Positions 24,596 to 33,248 of a DNA stretch of 64,000 nt are shown here, one piece after another. The translations under genes and the position numbers were made by a program. Source of the stretch: Streptosporangium sp. NBC_01495 (GTDB lineage: Bacteria; Actinomycetota; Actinomycetes; Streptosporangiales; Streptosporangiaceae). The stretch spans positions 992,001 to 1,056,000 of the forward strand of contig NZ_CP109430.1 of the NCBI RefSeq assembly GCF_036250735.1, read 5' to 3'. Under the pieces are notes generated by a model. It worked only from the letters and a program-made list of their open reading frames with translations. It did not search any database and had not been told where the DNA came from. Every line of letters starts with the position of its first letter. The stretch's first letter is position 1.

Positions 24596-25930
24596 GTGAC
24601 CGGACAACCGACATCGAAGACCTCGGCGGGCTGGCAGGAGTTCGGCCGTGCCCTGCGGACCTGGCGAGAGCAACGCGAGCTGAGCCTGCGTGGCCTCGCC
24701 GAGCGGATCCGGTGGGACTACTCGCTCATCGCCAGGTGGGAGCAGGGGAAGAACCGCCCGTCTTTCGAGGCGATCACGATCCTCGACGCCGAACTCGGCG
24801 CGGGGGGCGAACTCGTGAAACAGGCGCTTCGTATGGCCATGGCCGACACCGATCGGCTGCGGAGGAGTACCGTCGAAGCAGTCGAAGCAAAAGCCTCAAC
24901 GCGTGACGAGGGTGGGGATATGGAGCGTAGACGACTGATGCGGGACGCCGCCGCCGTCGCTGTCGGCGGCGCGGTGGCGCCCGTGCTGGCCACGCTGACG
25001 GACGCCTGGCAGGCGTCCGAGCCTCGGATCTCCGGTGCGAGCGTGTCACAGGAGATGATCGACGACTGGGAGGACGCCGCAGACACCCATGCCCGGCGGG
25101 CGTATGTCGATTCGCCCGCCGTCGTCCTCGCCGGACTGGCCGCCGACTTCGCCGACATGGCCCCTCACCTGAGCCAGGATCAGCCCGAGCCGGTACAGCG
25201 CGACCTCGCCCACGCCGCCGCACGGCACGCGTCCCTGATTGCCGGGAAGTGGTTCGACCTGGGCAATCGTCGCGAGGCGCGACGCTGGTGGGGGAAGACC
25301 CGGAGCTTGAGCGAGCGCTCCGGAGACACCTTGCTGGCAGCCTGGCTAACAGGCAGGGAAGCCGCCTATCGAAGGACTGACCTGAATGAAGATCTCAGCG
25401 ATGTGCTTCTTGTGGCTCAGCGGGCTCGTCGTCTCGCCGGAGACCGGCCCAGCGCGCCACTCGTGATTGCTCTCAGTGCTGAGGCGCAGACCCTCGCGAT
25501 GTTGAGGCGCTACGTCGAAGCAACCACCGCGCTCCGTCGCGCCGAGGACGTGTTCGACCAACTTCCATCCAGCCCCGTCGGCCTGGATCCTCACTGGATG
25601 TACTTCGATCGGAGTCTGATCTACACACTCGCCGACGATGCCCGGCGAGCTACTGAGGCGCAAGATGCCGCCAAAGAGTTCTATTCGTCGGGGCATCATG
25701 GAACCGCCACGATAGCCCTGCACAACGCGGCACTGCACACTCGCACGGACCCGGAACAGGGAACGCGGCAGGCGTTGCGGATCGTGGAAACGCTTCCGAT
25801 CGCACGGCGGGATGCGCGAGTGAGAGCGGCGGCTCGCATCATTCTGGAAGTCACCCCTGAGAAGGCTCATGCCCTGCCCGTCACCCAAGAACTTCGCGCG
25901 CTGACGGCGGCCGGCGATCGGTCGGCCTGA
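24596..25930 (+). CDS. XRE-family regulator with C-terminal TPR-like domain
   Basis: A 444-residue protein. An N-terminal helix-turn-helix (about residues 13-65, WREQRELSLRGLAERIRWDY) is followed by a linker, a hydrophobic Ala-rich stretch after MERRRLMRDAA, and a long helical repeat region. This architecture is abundant in Streptomyces and relatives, where such genes sit beside small genes of unknown function. The GTG at 24596 is chosen over 24560 because GAGGG lies five bases upstream. It probably controls the divergent three-gene set. Confidence 0.82.
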   Translation: MTGQPTSKTSAGWQEFGRALRTWREQRELSLRGLAERIRWDYSLIARWEQGKNRPSFEAITILDAELGAGGELVKQALRMAMADTDRLRRSTVEAVEAKASTRDEGGDMERRRLMRDAAAVAVGGAVAPVLATLTDAWQASEPRISGASVSQEMIDDWEDAADTHARRAYVDSPAVVLAGLAADFADMAPHLSQDQPEPVQRDLAHAAARHASLIAGKWFDLGNRREARRWWGKTRSLSERSGDTLLAAWLTGREAAYRRTDLNEDLSDVLLVAQRARRLAGDRPSAPLVIALSAEAQTLAMLRRYVEATTALRRAEDVFDQLPSSPVGLDPHWMYFDRSLIYTLADDARRATEAQDAAKEFYSSGHHGTATIALHNAALHTRTDPEQGTRQALRIVETLPIARRDARVRAAARIILEVTPEKAHALPVTQELRALTAAGDRSA

Positions 25931-26162
25931 CCCCCTGATCCCTCTGCGACAACCGACCGTAGGCCGCTGGTCACCATGGCCGCCCAGATCGGCATGGAAA
26001 ACGCCGCGATACGCGGTGAGGCGACCGCCCGGCTGGCCGCGATCCGTGGTGAGAGGGGTCCCCGCCCATGGAGATACTGGCGACCGCTGAGCGGATGAGA
26101 AAACGGTTCGCGTGTGGGTCGAAGAAGGGCTGCTCACGCATGTCAGCGGGAGGACACGGTTG

Positions 26163-26402
26163 ATGTTTGAGGCCGAACGATTCCACGCCGTGGCGAGACT
26201 CGTCCAGGACCTGCGCCGGGTTGGCCGTACCCGCGATCCTGCCGAGGCGATCTGGCACCGCTTGCAGGACCGGGAGCTTCTGGAGAACGACCAGTTGGCC
26301 GATGGCCTTCGGCAGATGAGGCAGGGCGAGGGCCGTTCCTGGCGGGAGATCAGGGCGGAGTGGAGCTCCGGGAACTCGGAACCAGCCGCCGACAAAGATT
26401 GA
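26163..26402 (+). CDS. Small hypothetical protein
   Basis: A 79-residue charged protein from ATG 26163 (GGAGG nine bases upstream), with ARLVQDLRRVGRTRDPAEAI and GEGRSWREIRAEW. No family recognised. Directly upstream, in the same frame, VEEGLLTHVSGR (26118-26153) resembles the wing of a GntR helix-turn-helix. This suggests that the 25931-26162 stretch holds a decayed regulator gene. The stop codon lies inside a hairpin. Confidence 0.5.
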   Translation: MFEAERFHAVARLVQDLRRVGRTRDPAEAIWHRLQDRELLENDQLADGLRQMRQGEGRSWREIRAEWSSGNSEPAADKD

Positions 26403-26459
26403 GGTTTGTCCCTCTATTGTCGGCGGCCTGGTCGGGAAGGTAGGGCGGTCCCTACCTTC
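26385..26459 (+). terminator. Tandem hairpin terminators
   Basis: Two hairpins follow one another: 11-bp arms GCCGCCGACAA/TTGTCGGCGGC (26385-26395, 26417-26427) and 10-bp arms GAAGGTAGGG/CCCTACCTTC (26436-26459, loop CGGT). They isolate the XRE locus from the phosphonate operon that converges from the right. Confidence 0.7.
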
Positions 26460-26740
26460 TGGCCGCCACGGCGCTGATGTTCGGCCCCACGGCGAACGCC
26501 TACTTCCGGAGTACGCGGGGCCGTTGAGGTTCCGACGCCGGGCCGTGGCGGACCGGATCCCTCCCGGTCCTGAGGGCACCGCCGGAGATCGGCCAGCCAC
26601 CGTACGGAGGGGCGCGAGCGTTGTGGATCTCGGCGAGGACCTCGCGCCACGGTCGGCACGAGGTCGCTCGCCGGGGATTTCGGCACTGCGGGTGCTCGCC
26701 GTGAATCCCTGCCCGTAGACGGGGACCCGCCGGCGGAGAC
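26460..26740. other. Spacer with no recognised gene
   Basis: 281 bp between the hairpin pair and the end of the phosphonate operon. Short frames exist on both strands but lack ribosome sites and recognisable products. Confidence 0.5.
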
Positions 26741-28129
26741 CTACGGATAGGGGAAGGTGACGGTCTTCGTCACGCTCATCTCCCTGATCGCGTAGCGGAT
26801 TCCCTCGCGGCCCAGCCCGCTGGCCTTCACTCCGCCGAACGGGATGTGCGGCGAGTCGAACTGGGGACCGGCGTTGAGGTTGACCGCGCCGACCCGCAGT
26901 TCCGACGCGAGCCGCGAGAACGCCGCCGTGTCGGAGGTGACCACGCCGGCCTGCAGGCCGTACCGCGTGCCGTTGGACACCGAGATCGCCTCCTCCACGC
27001 TGTCCACGCGGATTATCGGTGCGACCGGGCCGAACGTCTCCTCGGCCACGAGTTCGGCGTCGGGAGGCACGTGGTCCAGCACCGCGGGGGTGAGCAGGGC
27101 GCCACGCCGCTCCCCGCCGCACAGCAGTTTCGCACCGGCGGCGACCGCGTCCGTGATCCGCCGCTCCACCTCGGCGGCCGAGTCCTCGCTGATGAGCGGG
27201 CCCAGGTCGGTCGCCGGGTCGAGCGGGTCTCCGGCCCGTTTTCGCCGGGCGGCCTCGACCAGCCCGGCCGCCACGGTGTCGGCGGTCTCGCCCACCGCGA
27301 TCACCCGTTTGATCCCTCGGCAGGACTGTCCCGCCGTGGCGAAGGCACCTTCCCCCGCGAGCCGGACCGCGAGCCTCAGGTCGGCGTCGGGCAGCACGAT
27401 GAGCGGGTCGTTCCCGCCCAGCTCCAGGAGGAGTTTCTTGCCCGCGCCCGCCAGCGCCACCGCCCGGCCGGTGGACACCGAGCCGGTGAAGGTGACCATG
27501 TCGATCTCGGGGTGCCCCGCGAGCACCGGGCCGATCGTCCCGGGCATGCCCGTGGTGACCACCAGGTGCTCGGGGGGCAGACCGGCCTCGATCAGCAACT
27601 CGGCGAAGGCCAGAGCGGTCAGGGGTGTCTTCTCCGAGGGTTTGACGACGATCGCGCAGCCCGCCGCCACGGCAGGTGCGATCTTGACGACGACCTGGTT
27701 GAGCGGCCGGTTGAACGGGGTGAGCGCCGCCACGAGGCCCGCGGGTTCGAGGACGGTGACCGCCAGCCGGTCGTGCCCCGGGATGGGGATGCCCTCCCCG
27801 TGCAGCCGTTCCGCCTCCTCGGCCGCGACGGTGAGGTTGGCGGCGGCCCTCTCGGTCTCCTTGCGGGTCTCCGTGACGCACACGCCGGACTCCCGCGAGA
27901 TCAGCACGGCCAGGTCGGCGGCGCGTTCCCTCAGCAGCGCGGCGCTCCGGCGCAGGACCTCCGCCCGCCGCTGCGGCCGCGGAGGCCGCCAGGCCGCGCG
28001 GAGGCCGCGCACGGCCTCCGCCACCTCGGCGGGGGTGTCCGCCGGTACGGAGCCGACGACCTCCCCGTTCCAGGGGCTGCGCACCGTCAGCAGGTCGCCG
28101 CCGGCGCGCAGCGCGCCGTCACGAAACAT
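26741..28129 (-). CDS. NAD(P)-dependent aldehyde dehydrogenase, probable phosphonoformaldehyde dehydrogenase (PhpJ-like)
   Basis: A 462-residue ALDH with the cofactor motif FTGSVSTG, the general base Glu in LELGGNDP and the nucleophile Cys in [10 protein letters not shown]. In phosphinothricin producers the homologue PhpJ is assigned to oxidation of phosphonoformaldehyde to phosphonoformate. The ATG at 28129 lies inside the end of the CPEP mutase gene (11-base overlap). It is the last gene of the ten-gene phosphonate operon. Family is certain; the substrate is inferred from context. Confidence 0.85.
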   Translation of the reverse strand: MFRDGALRAGGDLLTVRSPWNGEVVGSVPADTPAEVAEAVRGLRAAWRPPRPQRRAEVLRRSAALLRERAADLAVLISRESGVCVTETRKETERAAANLTVAAEEAERLHGEGIPIPGHDRLAVTVLEPAGLVAALTPFNRPLNQVVVKIAPAVAAGCAIVVKPSEKTPLTALAFAELLIEAGLPPEHLVVTTGMPGTIGPVLAGHPEIDMVTFTGSVSTGRAVALAGAGKKLLLELGGNDPLIVLPDADLRLAVRLAGEGAFATAGQSCRGIKRVIAVGETADTVAAGLVEAARRKRAGDPLDPATDLGPLISEDSAAEVERRITDAVAAGAKLLCGGERRGALLTPAVLDHVPPDAELVAEETFGPVAPIIRVDSVEEAISVSNGTRYGLQAGVVTSDTAAFSRLASELRVGAVNLNAGPQFDSPHIPFGGVKASGLGREGIRYAIREMSVTKTVTFPYP

Positions 28130-29012
28130 GGTCCTCGTCCTTGACCACGAAGCGGGCCTCCAGCTCGGAGATGCGCGAGTAGTCGAACACCTCGAAGAGC
28201 TCGTCGAAGGTGATCCGCAGGTCGTTCCGCTCCCAGAACCTCTGGGTGGTGCCCTCGTCGCGGAGCGCGGCGAACACCTTGCGCAGGATCGTGGTGGCGG
28301 CGTACCACCCGGAGAGGGGGTAGATGGCCAGGTTGTAGCCAAGCTCCTCCAGCTCCTTGGTGGTGAGCCAGGGAGTCTTGCCGCCCTCGACCATGTTGGC
28401 CAGCAGCGGCGCGTCGATCTCGTCGCGTACGCGCTTCATCTCGTCGACGCTGAGCATGGCCTCCAGGAAGATGCAGTCGGCGCCGGCCGCGACGTACTCC
28501 TTGGAGCGGCTGATGGCCTCGTCCAGGCCGAGCTTCTCGCGGGCGTCGGTCCGCGCGATCACTATCCAGTCGGGATCGGTGCGCGCCTCCACCGCGGCCT
28601 CGATCTTGCCGACCATCTCCCGGGTGGAGATCAGCCGCTTGCCCTCCAGGTGCCCGCAGCGCTTGGGCACGACCTGGTCCTCCAGGTGACCGCCGACGAT
28701 GCCGGCCCTCTCGAACTCCCGGACGCTTCGCCAGGTGTTCATCGCGTTGCCGTACCCGGCGTCGAGGTCCATGATCACCGGGAGGTCCACGGCCATGGAG
28801 ATGTTCTTGGCGTTCCACGCCATCTCGGTGATGGTGGCGAAACCCAGGTCGGGCAGGCCGAGCATGGAGGCCGACGTGCCCGAGCCGGTCATGTGGATGG
28901 CGGAGAAACCGGCCTGCTCGATCACCTTCGCGCTCAGCGCGTCGTACGCGCTGGGCACCACCAGGAGTTCGGGGGCGAGCATCAGGTCCTTGAACTGCTT
29001 GGCACGCGACAT
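28119..29012 (-). CDS. Carboxyphosphonoenolpyruvate phosphonomutase-like enzyme (isocitrate lyase/PEP mutase superfamily)
   Basis: A 297-residue alpha/beta-barrel enzyme with the metal-binding [10 protein letters not shown] (residues 81-90) and the catalytic loop [15 protein letters not shown], with Cys in KRCGH (117-121). CPEP mutase rearranges and decarboxylates carboxyphosphonoenolpyruvate to phosphinopyruvate, creating the P-H bond of phosphinothricin. Methylisocitrate lyase (PrpB) shares the KRCGH loop, so sequence alone is ambiguous. Position in a phosphonate operon together with PhpE, PhpF, PhpG and PhpH homologues favours the mutase. ATG 29012 follows GAGGAGGAA. Confidence 0.82.
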   Translation of the reverse strand: MSRAKQFKDLMLAPELLVVPSAYDALSAKVIEQAGFSAIHMTGSGTSASMLGLPDLGFATITEMAWNAKNISMAVDLPVIMDLDAGYGNAMNTWRSVREFERAGIVGGHLEDQVVPKRCGHLEGKRLISTREMVGKIEAAVEARTDPDWIVIARTDAREKLGLDEAISRSKEYVAAGADCIFLEAMLSVDEMKRVRDEIDAPLLANMVEGGKTPWLTTKELEELGYNLAIYPLSGWYAATTILRKVFAALRDEGTTQRFWERNDLRITFDELFEVFDYSRISELEARFVVKDEDHVS

Positions 29013-29024
29013 GCGTTCCTCCTC

Positions 29025-29076
29025 GGTTAACGAACTCGATTAACGAACTCGGTCAGCGAACTCGGTTGACGAACTC
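29025..29076. repeat. Four tandem 13-bp repeats in the phosphonate operon
   Basis: Copies GGTTAACGAACTC, GATTAACGAACTC, GGTCAGCGAACTC and GGTTGACGAACTC are in perfect 13-bp register, ending 12 bp before the CPEP mutase start. A shorter GAAACGGGG-type repeat follows at 29080-29108. They fill the 97-bp spacer after the enolase gene, one of the few gaps in the operon. Confidence 0.85.
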
Positions 29077-29109
29077 AACGGGTGAAACGGGGGAAACGGG
29101 GGAAATCGG

Positions 29110-30306
29110 TTAGGAAAGGCTCTCGGTGAGGCGGATGAGCTGGTTGTACTTGGCGATCCGGTCCCCCCTCCTGGGGCCGCCGACCTTGATCCATTCGGCG
29201 CCGACCGCCACCGCGAGGTCGCACATGGCGGTGTCCTCCGTCTCTCCCGAACGGTGTGACACCACCAGGAGCAGCCCCGCGTCGCGGGCGGCCCGCGCGG
29301 CGTCCAGCGTGGCGGTGACCGTGCCCGCCTGGCTGGGCTTGAGCAGGACGGCGTCGGCCAGTCCAGGGCGGACCCGCGCGGCGTCGGAGGCGAACAGGTC
29401 GTCGCCGACGACGGTCACCCCGGCCTCGCGGGCCGCAGGCAGGAAGGCGTGCCACGCGCCGGTGTCGGCGGGGTCGAAGGGGTCCTCGACGTACTCGACG
29501 CCGTGGGTACGGGCCAGATCCAGCAGCAGCGCCCCGAAATCGGCGGACTCGTGTTCGCGTCCCTGGAAGCGGTAGCGGCCCGGCGCGGCCAGCAGGTGCT
29601 CGGCGGCCACGTCCACGCCGAGCGTGGCCTTGGCCTCCACCGGGCACGCCCGCCGGAGCGTGGCGAGCTGCCAGGAGACGTCGCGGTCGCCCGGCAGGAA
29701 ACCGCTCGACGCGGAGATCGCCGGCGTACCGCCGCCGTCGGCGATCCCGCGTTCCACGGCCCCGTAGATCTCCAGCGCGGCGTGCACGTCGTCGATGAGG
29801 GAACCGGCGTGCGGGATGGCCATGACCTGCTGGAAGGAGTCGGGGGCGCCGGTCCGGTGTATCCCGCCGGAGAACGCGTTGACCAGGAGCCGAGGCAGGC
29901 CGGGCACCGACCCGGCGAGCTCCGTCAGCCACCCGCGCAGCGACGTTCCCGAGACGGCGGCCGAGGCGCGGGCGTACGCCAGCGACACCGCGAGTGTGAC
30001 GTCGGCGCCCAGCTCGTGCCGGTCGTCCAGCTCGCGGAGGCGGCCGTCCAGCCCGGCCTGGCCGTCGGGGGTGTAACCGGTCAGGGCGTGGTCGAGCAGC
30101 CGTCCCGCCGGGCCGTCCCGCAGGCGGCCCAGCCCGCCGGTGCGCAGGCCGCGACGCCGCTCCAGGCGGCCGGGCGCGATGGCCACCGGGCAGGAGCCCC
30201 GGCCGCGGACCTCGCCGAGCGACAGGTCGGCCTCGACGGTGGGACGGGCCCGCGAGTCGAGGATCCCCCGCAGCAGCACCCTGGTTATCGGCGTCGTCCG
30301 GGTCAT
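29110..30306 (-). CDS. Divergent enolase-family protein (PhpH-like)
   Basis: A 398-residue enolase homologue, shorter than usual (about 430) and lacking the C-terminal 20 or so residues. Retained are the N-terminal DSRARPTVEADL, His150 (yeast H159), metal ligands Asp232, Glu274 and Asp302, the base Lys323 (K345), SHRSGETED with His351, and Lys374. The residues aligned with catalytic E168 and E211 are Gln160 and Ser200. PhpH of phosphinothricin producers is placed between CMP-phosphonoformate and CPEP. This protein is therefore unlikely to be the housekeeping enolase. Its start overlaps the mutase stop as ATGA. Confidence 0.82.
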   Translation of the reverse strand: MTRTTPITRVLLRGILDSRARPTVEADLSLGEVRGRGSCPVAIAPGRLERRRGLRTGGLGRLRDGPAGRLLDHALTGYTPDGQAGLDGRLRELDDRHELGADVTLAVSLAYARASAAVSGTSLRGWLTELAGSVPGLPRLLVNAFSGGIHRTGAPDSFQQVMAIPHAGSLIDDVHAALEIYGAVERGIADGGGTPAISASSGFLPGDRDVSWQLATLRRACPVEAKATLGVDVAAEHLLAAPGRYRFQGREHESADFGALLLDLARTHGVEYVEDPFDPADTGAWHAFLPAAREAGVTVVGDDLFASDAARVRPGLADAVLLKPSQAGTVTATLDAARAARDAGLLLVVSHRSGETEDTAMCDLAVAVGAEWIKVGGPRRGDRIAKYNQLIRLTESLS

Positions 30307-31574
30307 CCGCGCCCCCGGACCCGTGCCAGCCACGGCATGAGCTCGCTGGCACGCCGCACCGGCAGGTCGCCGCGCGACGCCGCGGCCTCGCCGAACTCGG
30401 CGACCGCGTCGGGGGCGACGCCGGGGCCCACCACCGCCAGCGGCACGTGGTCGGCGGTGTGGATGCCGGCCGCGCAGGGGGTGGCGTGGTCGCAGGTGAC
30501 GACGAGGACGTCCGCCGGGCCGAGGGCCGCGCGCAGCGGCCCGACCAGGTGGGCGTCGATGTCGGCGATCGCGCGGACCTTCTCCTCGGGCTGGTTGTCG
30601 TGGCCGGGTTCGTCGGGGCCCTTGATGTGCGCGAACACGACGTCGGCCGGATCGGCGAGGAGCAGGGGCAGCAGCCGCGTGTAGAAGTCCGACTCCGCCT
30701 GGCCGGGGGCGACCTTGGCCGTGGTGAACTCCGCCCCGATCAGCCGGGCGAGGCCGCGTTCGGCCGGTACCTGGCCGTACATGGAGATGCGGGCCGTGGC
30801 GGGCGGGAGGTTCGGCAGGAGGTGCCCGCCGTCGCGGACCAGCAGGATGTTGGCGGGCTTGCGGCCCTCCGCGATCCGCCGCGCGTTGATCTCGCTGGCC
30901 TCCAGCACCTTGGCGCTCTGCTCGACGAAGGTGTTGACCAGGGAGGCGACCAGTCTGGCGGCGCCGTCGTCGACCATCGCCTCGGCGCTGAGCGGCCGGT
31001 TGGAGTGCTCGCGGACCGGCATGCCGAAGGGCCCCTTCTTCACGAACCCGGGGTCGGTGTTGCTCACCTCCCCGGACAGCGGCCGGGTTCTGCTGGTGAA
31101 GGCCAGGATGCCGCGGTGCCGTCCCCAGCCGGTGAGCCGCACGTCGATGTCGGGGTCCAGCCGCACCCTCTCGACGATCTCGGTGACGAGCCGCTGCATC
31201 TCCTCGTCGGTCAGGTCGCGGGACGTACGCCGGTCCAGGCGCCCCGTCGCCTGGTTCAGGCTCGCGAAGTTGATCCGGAAGGCCACCGAGTATCCTTCGG
31301 GATCCCAGTAGCGGTTGCCGTAGCCTTCGAGCGGGCCGCGGCCGGTGTAGTACACGGCGGGGTCGTAGCCGAGCAGGGCCATCGCCCCCGAGTCGGACTC
31401 GGGCGGGATGTCCTCGCCGATGATCTCCAGCAGGCCGTTGCGGCCGTCCGCGGCCAGCCGGTCCAGGTGCGGTGTGAACGCCGCCTCGAACGGTGTGCGC
31501 CCGCCCAGCGTCTCGGTCGGCCGGTCACCTCCGCCGCACAGCGCGATCAGATACAGCTTGCCGGATGCGCTCAT
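30303..31574 (-). CDS. Cofactor-independent phosphoglycerate mutase-like protein (PhpG-like)
   Basis: A 423-residue member of the archaeal-type iPGM/alkaline phosphatase superfamily. The nucleophile Ser is in ESDSGAMALLGYDP and metal-binding His/Asp residues are in HIKGPDEPGHDN and VTCDHATP. In phosphinothricin clusters PhpG is thought to act with PhpH on a phosphonoformyl-glycerate type intermediate on the way to CPEP; that chemistry is not proven here. The ATG at 31574 follows GAGGG and lies 50 bases inside the end of the nucleotidyltransferase gene. Confidence 0.83.
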   Translation of the reverse strand: MSASGKLYLIALCGGGDRPTETLGGRTPFEAAFTPHLDRLAADGRNGLLEIIGEDIPPESDSGAMALLGYDPAVYYTGRGPLEGYGNRYWDPEGYSVAFRINFASLNQATGRLDRRTSRDLTDEEMQRLVTEIVERVRLDPDIDVRLTGWGRHRGILAFTSRTRPLSGEVSNTDPGFVKKGPFGMPVREHSNRPLSAEAMVDDGAARLVASLVNTFVEQSAKVLEASEINARRIAEGRKPANILLVRDGGHLLPNLPPATARISMYGQVPAERGLARLIGAEFTTAKVAPGQAESDFYTRLLPLLLADPADVVFAHIKGPDEPGHDNQPEEKVRAIADIDAHLVGPLRAALGPADVLVVTCDHATPCAAGIHTADHVPLAVVGPGVAPDAVAEFGEAAASRGDLPVRRASELMPWLARVRGRG

Positions 31575-32106
31575 CTATTGCCCTCTCTACGATCACGGAT
31601 GCGACGGCGGGCGGGACGAGCGACTGCCAGTCGTCACCGGCGGCGATCGCGTCCCTCACCCTGTGCCCGCTGATCGGTTTGTCCGTACGGCGCCACATGA
31701 TCTCGGTCCGCAGCCCGAGCTCGGCGAACCTGGCCACCTTGGTGTCGCCCCACTCGTCGTAGACGGTCAGGTAGTAGGTGGCCTCGGTCGGCGCGTAGTA
31801 GCGCAGCCGCTCGGGAAAACCGTGCGGGAACGGCACGACGCGGATCCGCTCCCTGGTCACCCCGGCCTCCACCAGCGCCCCCTCGACCATCAGGTATCTC
31901 TCGTAGTACGTGCACGGGTTGGCCTCGGCGGTGCCGCGCCCGGGGTCGCTGGCCTCGTATGCCGTGAGCTCGGGGTCGGGGTTGGTGATGCCGACGACGA
32001 GGACGTCGCAGCGCTCCGCCCCGGCGAGCAGATACTCCAGGTGCCCGAGGTGCAGCGGCTGGAAGCGGCCGTGGATCACGCCGACTCCGCTCACCGGGCC
32101 GCTCAC
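31525..32106 (-). CDS. Nicotinate-nucleotide adenylyltransferase-like nucleotidyltransferase (PhpF-like)
   Basis: A 193-residue Rossmann nucleotidyltransferase with GRFQPLHLGH (the HxGH-type motif, residues 13-22) and ISGHRVRDAI (second signature). PhpF activates phosphonoformate with CTP to CMP-5-prime-phosphonoformate; NadM-type NMN adenylyltransferases share the fold. The GTG at 32106 overlaps the decarboxylase stop. A 12-bp direct duplication (GTGAGCGGCCCG) repeats the start codon at 32094, so either GTG could be used. Confidence 0.83.
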   Translation of the reverse strand: MSGPVSGVGVIHGRFQPLHLGHLEYLLAGAERCDVLVVGITNPDPELTAYEASDPGRGTAEANPCTYYERYLMVEGALVEAGVTRERIRVVPFPHGFPERLRYYAPTEATYYLTVYDEWGDTKVARFAELGLRTEIMWRRTDKPISGHRVRDAIAAGDDWQSLVPPAVASVIVERAIDERIRQAVSDRAVRRR

Positions 32107-33248
32107 CGGGCCGGTCCCGTCACGAAGTCCCTGAACCGCCGCGCCACGTCCGACGGGTGTACGCGCGGCCGGCCGAGTTGGGCCATCGAACCCGGCCGGA
32201 TCCTCAGGTAGACGAACGCCGGCCCGTCCTCCGCCTGCGCGGCCTTGAGCGCGTCGACGAAGCCGACCAGGTCGTCGCAGTCGTGCACCTGGGCGTACCC
32301 GCAGGCGGCCGCCATCGCGGGGAAGTCCACCTGCGCCGCCAGGCTCCGCTGGCCTCCCGTGGAGTCGTGCACGCCGTTGTCCAGCAGGACGTGGGTCAGG
32401 TTGGGCGCGGGGTGGGCTCCGACGGTGGCGAGCGTACCCAGCCGCATCAGGGCCGCGCCGTCTCCGTCGACCACCACCACCGGTCGCGCCGCGTGCCTGG
32501 CCACGCCGAGGCCGACCGCGGCGGCCGACCCCATCGCGCCGACCATGTAGAAATGCTGCGGCCGGTCCGCGAGGGTGTAGAGCTCGCGGCTGGTCTTGCC
32601 GGTGGTGGACACCACGGCCGCCGCGTCGGGCAGGACGCCGAGCAGGTGCTCCAGGGCCGCGACGCGGCTGGGAGCGGGCCCGTTCCGGCCGTGACGGACG
32701 ATGCCGGGGACGCGAGGGGCGGGCGGGACCTTCTCGTCGAGGGCCTCGGGTGCCACGACGCCCTCGCGCAGGACGAAGGCGTACGGCAGCCGCTCGCGGC
32801 TCATCGCCGCCCAGCCCGCGTCCAGGCAGTGGGTGAGGCCGGCAGGGTCGGCGGGCACCACCGAGTGGCCGATCCCGAGGAGCTCAAGCAGGGCCGGTGT
32901 GATGGCGCCCATCAGCCCGTGCTGCGGCTCGTCGGGCCGGCCCGGCTCCCCCCTCCAGGTGACGACGAGGGGGATCGGGATGGCGCTCGGCTGGTTCAGC
33001 GAGGTCAGGGGGTTCACCATGTTGCCCAGGCCGGAGTTCTGGGCGATGACACCCGCCGTGACACCGGCCAGCCAGCAGCCCGTGGCCACGGCCACGGCCT
33101 CTCCCTCGTGGGTGGCGGGCACATACCCCACCGCCGGGTCGGAGGCCACGCGGTTGATCAGCGGGGTCAGATAGGAGCAGGGCACGCCCGTGACGTCGGC
33201 CACCCCGCGGACGGTCAGCTCACCCAGCAGGGTGCGCGCGTCGATCAC
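32103..33248 (-). CDS. ppd: Phosphonopyruvate decarboxylase (ThDP-dependent)
   Basis: Converts phosphonopyruvate to phosphonoacetaldehyde and CO2, making PEP mutase flux irreversible. The 381-residue protein carries the N-terminal ThDP Glu (THEGEAVAVATG, residues about 41-52) and the C-terminal ThDP/Mg motif VVVDGDGAALMRLG ending in HVLLDN. PCSYLTPLIN near residues 22-31 is typical of Ppd. The start GTG 33248 overlaps the PEP mutase stop as GTGA. Confidence 0.93.
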   Translation of the reverse strand: MIDARTLLGELTVRGVADVTGVPCSYLTPLINRVASDPAVGYVPATHEGEAVAVATGCWLAGVTAGVIAQNSGLGNMVNPLTSLNQPSAIPIPLVVTWRGEPGRPDEPQHGLMGAITPALLELLGIGHSVVPADPAGLTHCLDAGWAAMSRERLPYAFVLREGVVAPEALDEKVPPAPRVPGIVRHGRNGPAPSRVAALEHLLGVLPDAAAVVSTTGKTSRELYTLADRPQHFYMVGAMGSAAAVGLGVARHAARPVVVVDGDGAALMRLGTLATVGAHPAPNLTHVLLDNGVHDSTGGQRSLAAQVDFPAMAAACGYAQVHDCDDLVGFVDALKAAQAEDGPAFVYLRIRPGSMAQLGRPRVHPSDVARRFRDFVTGPAR

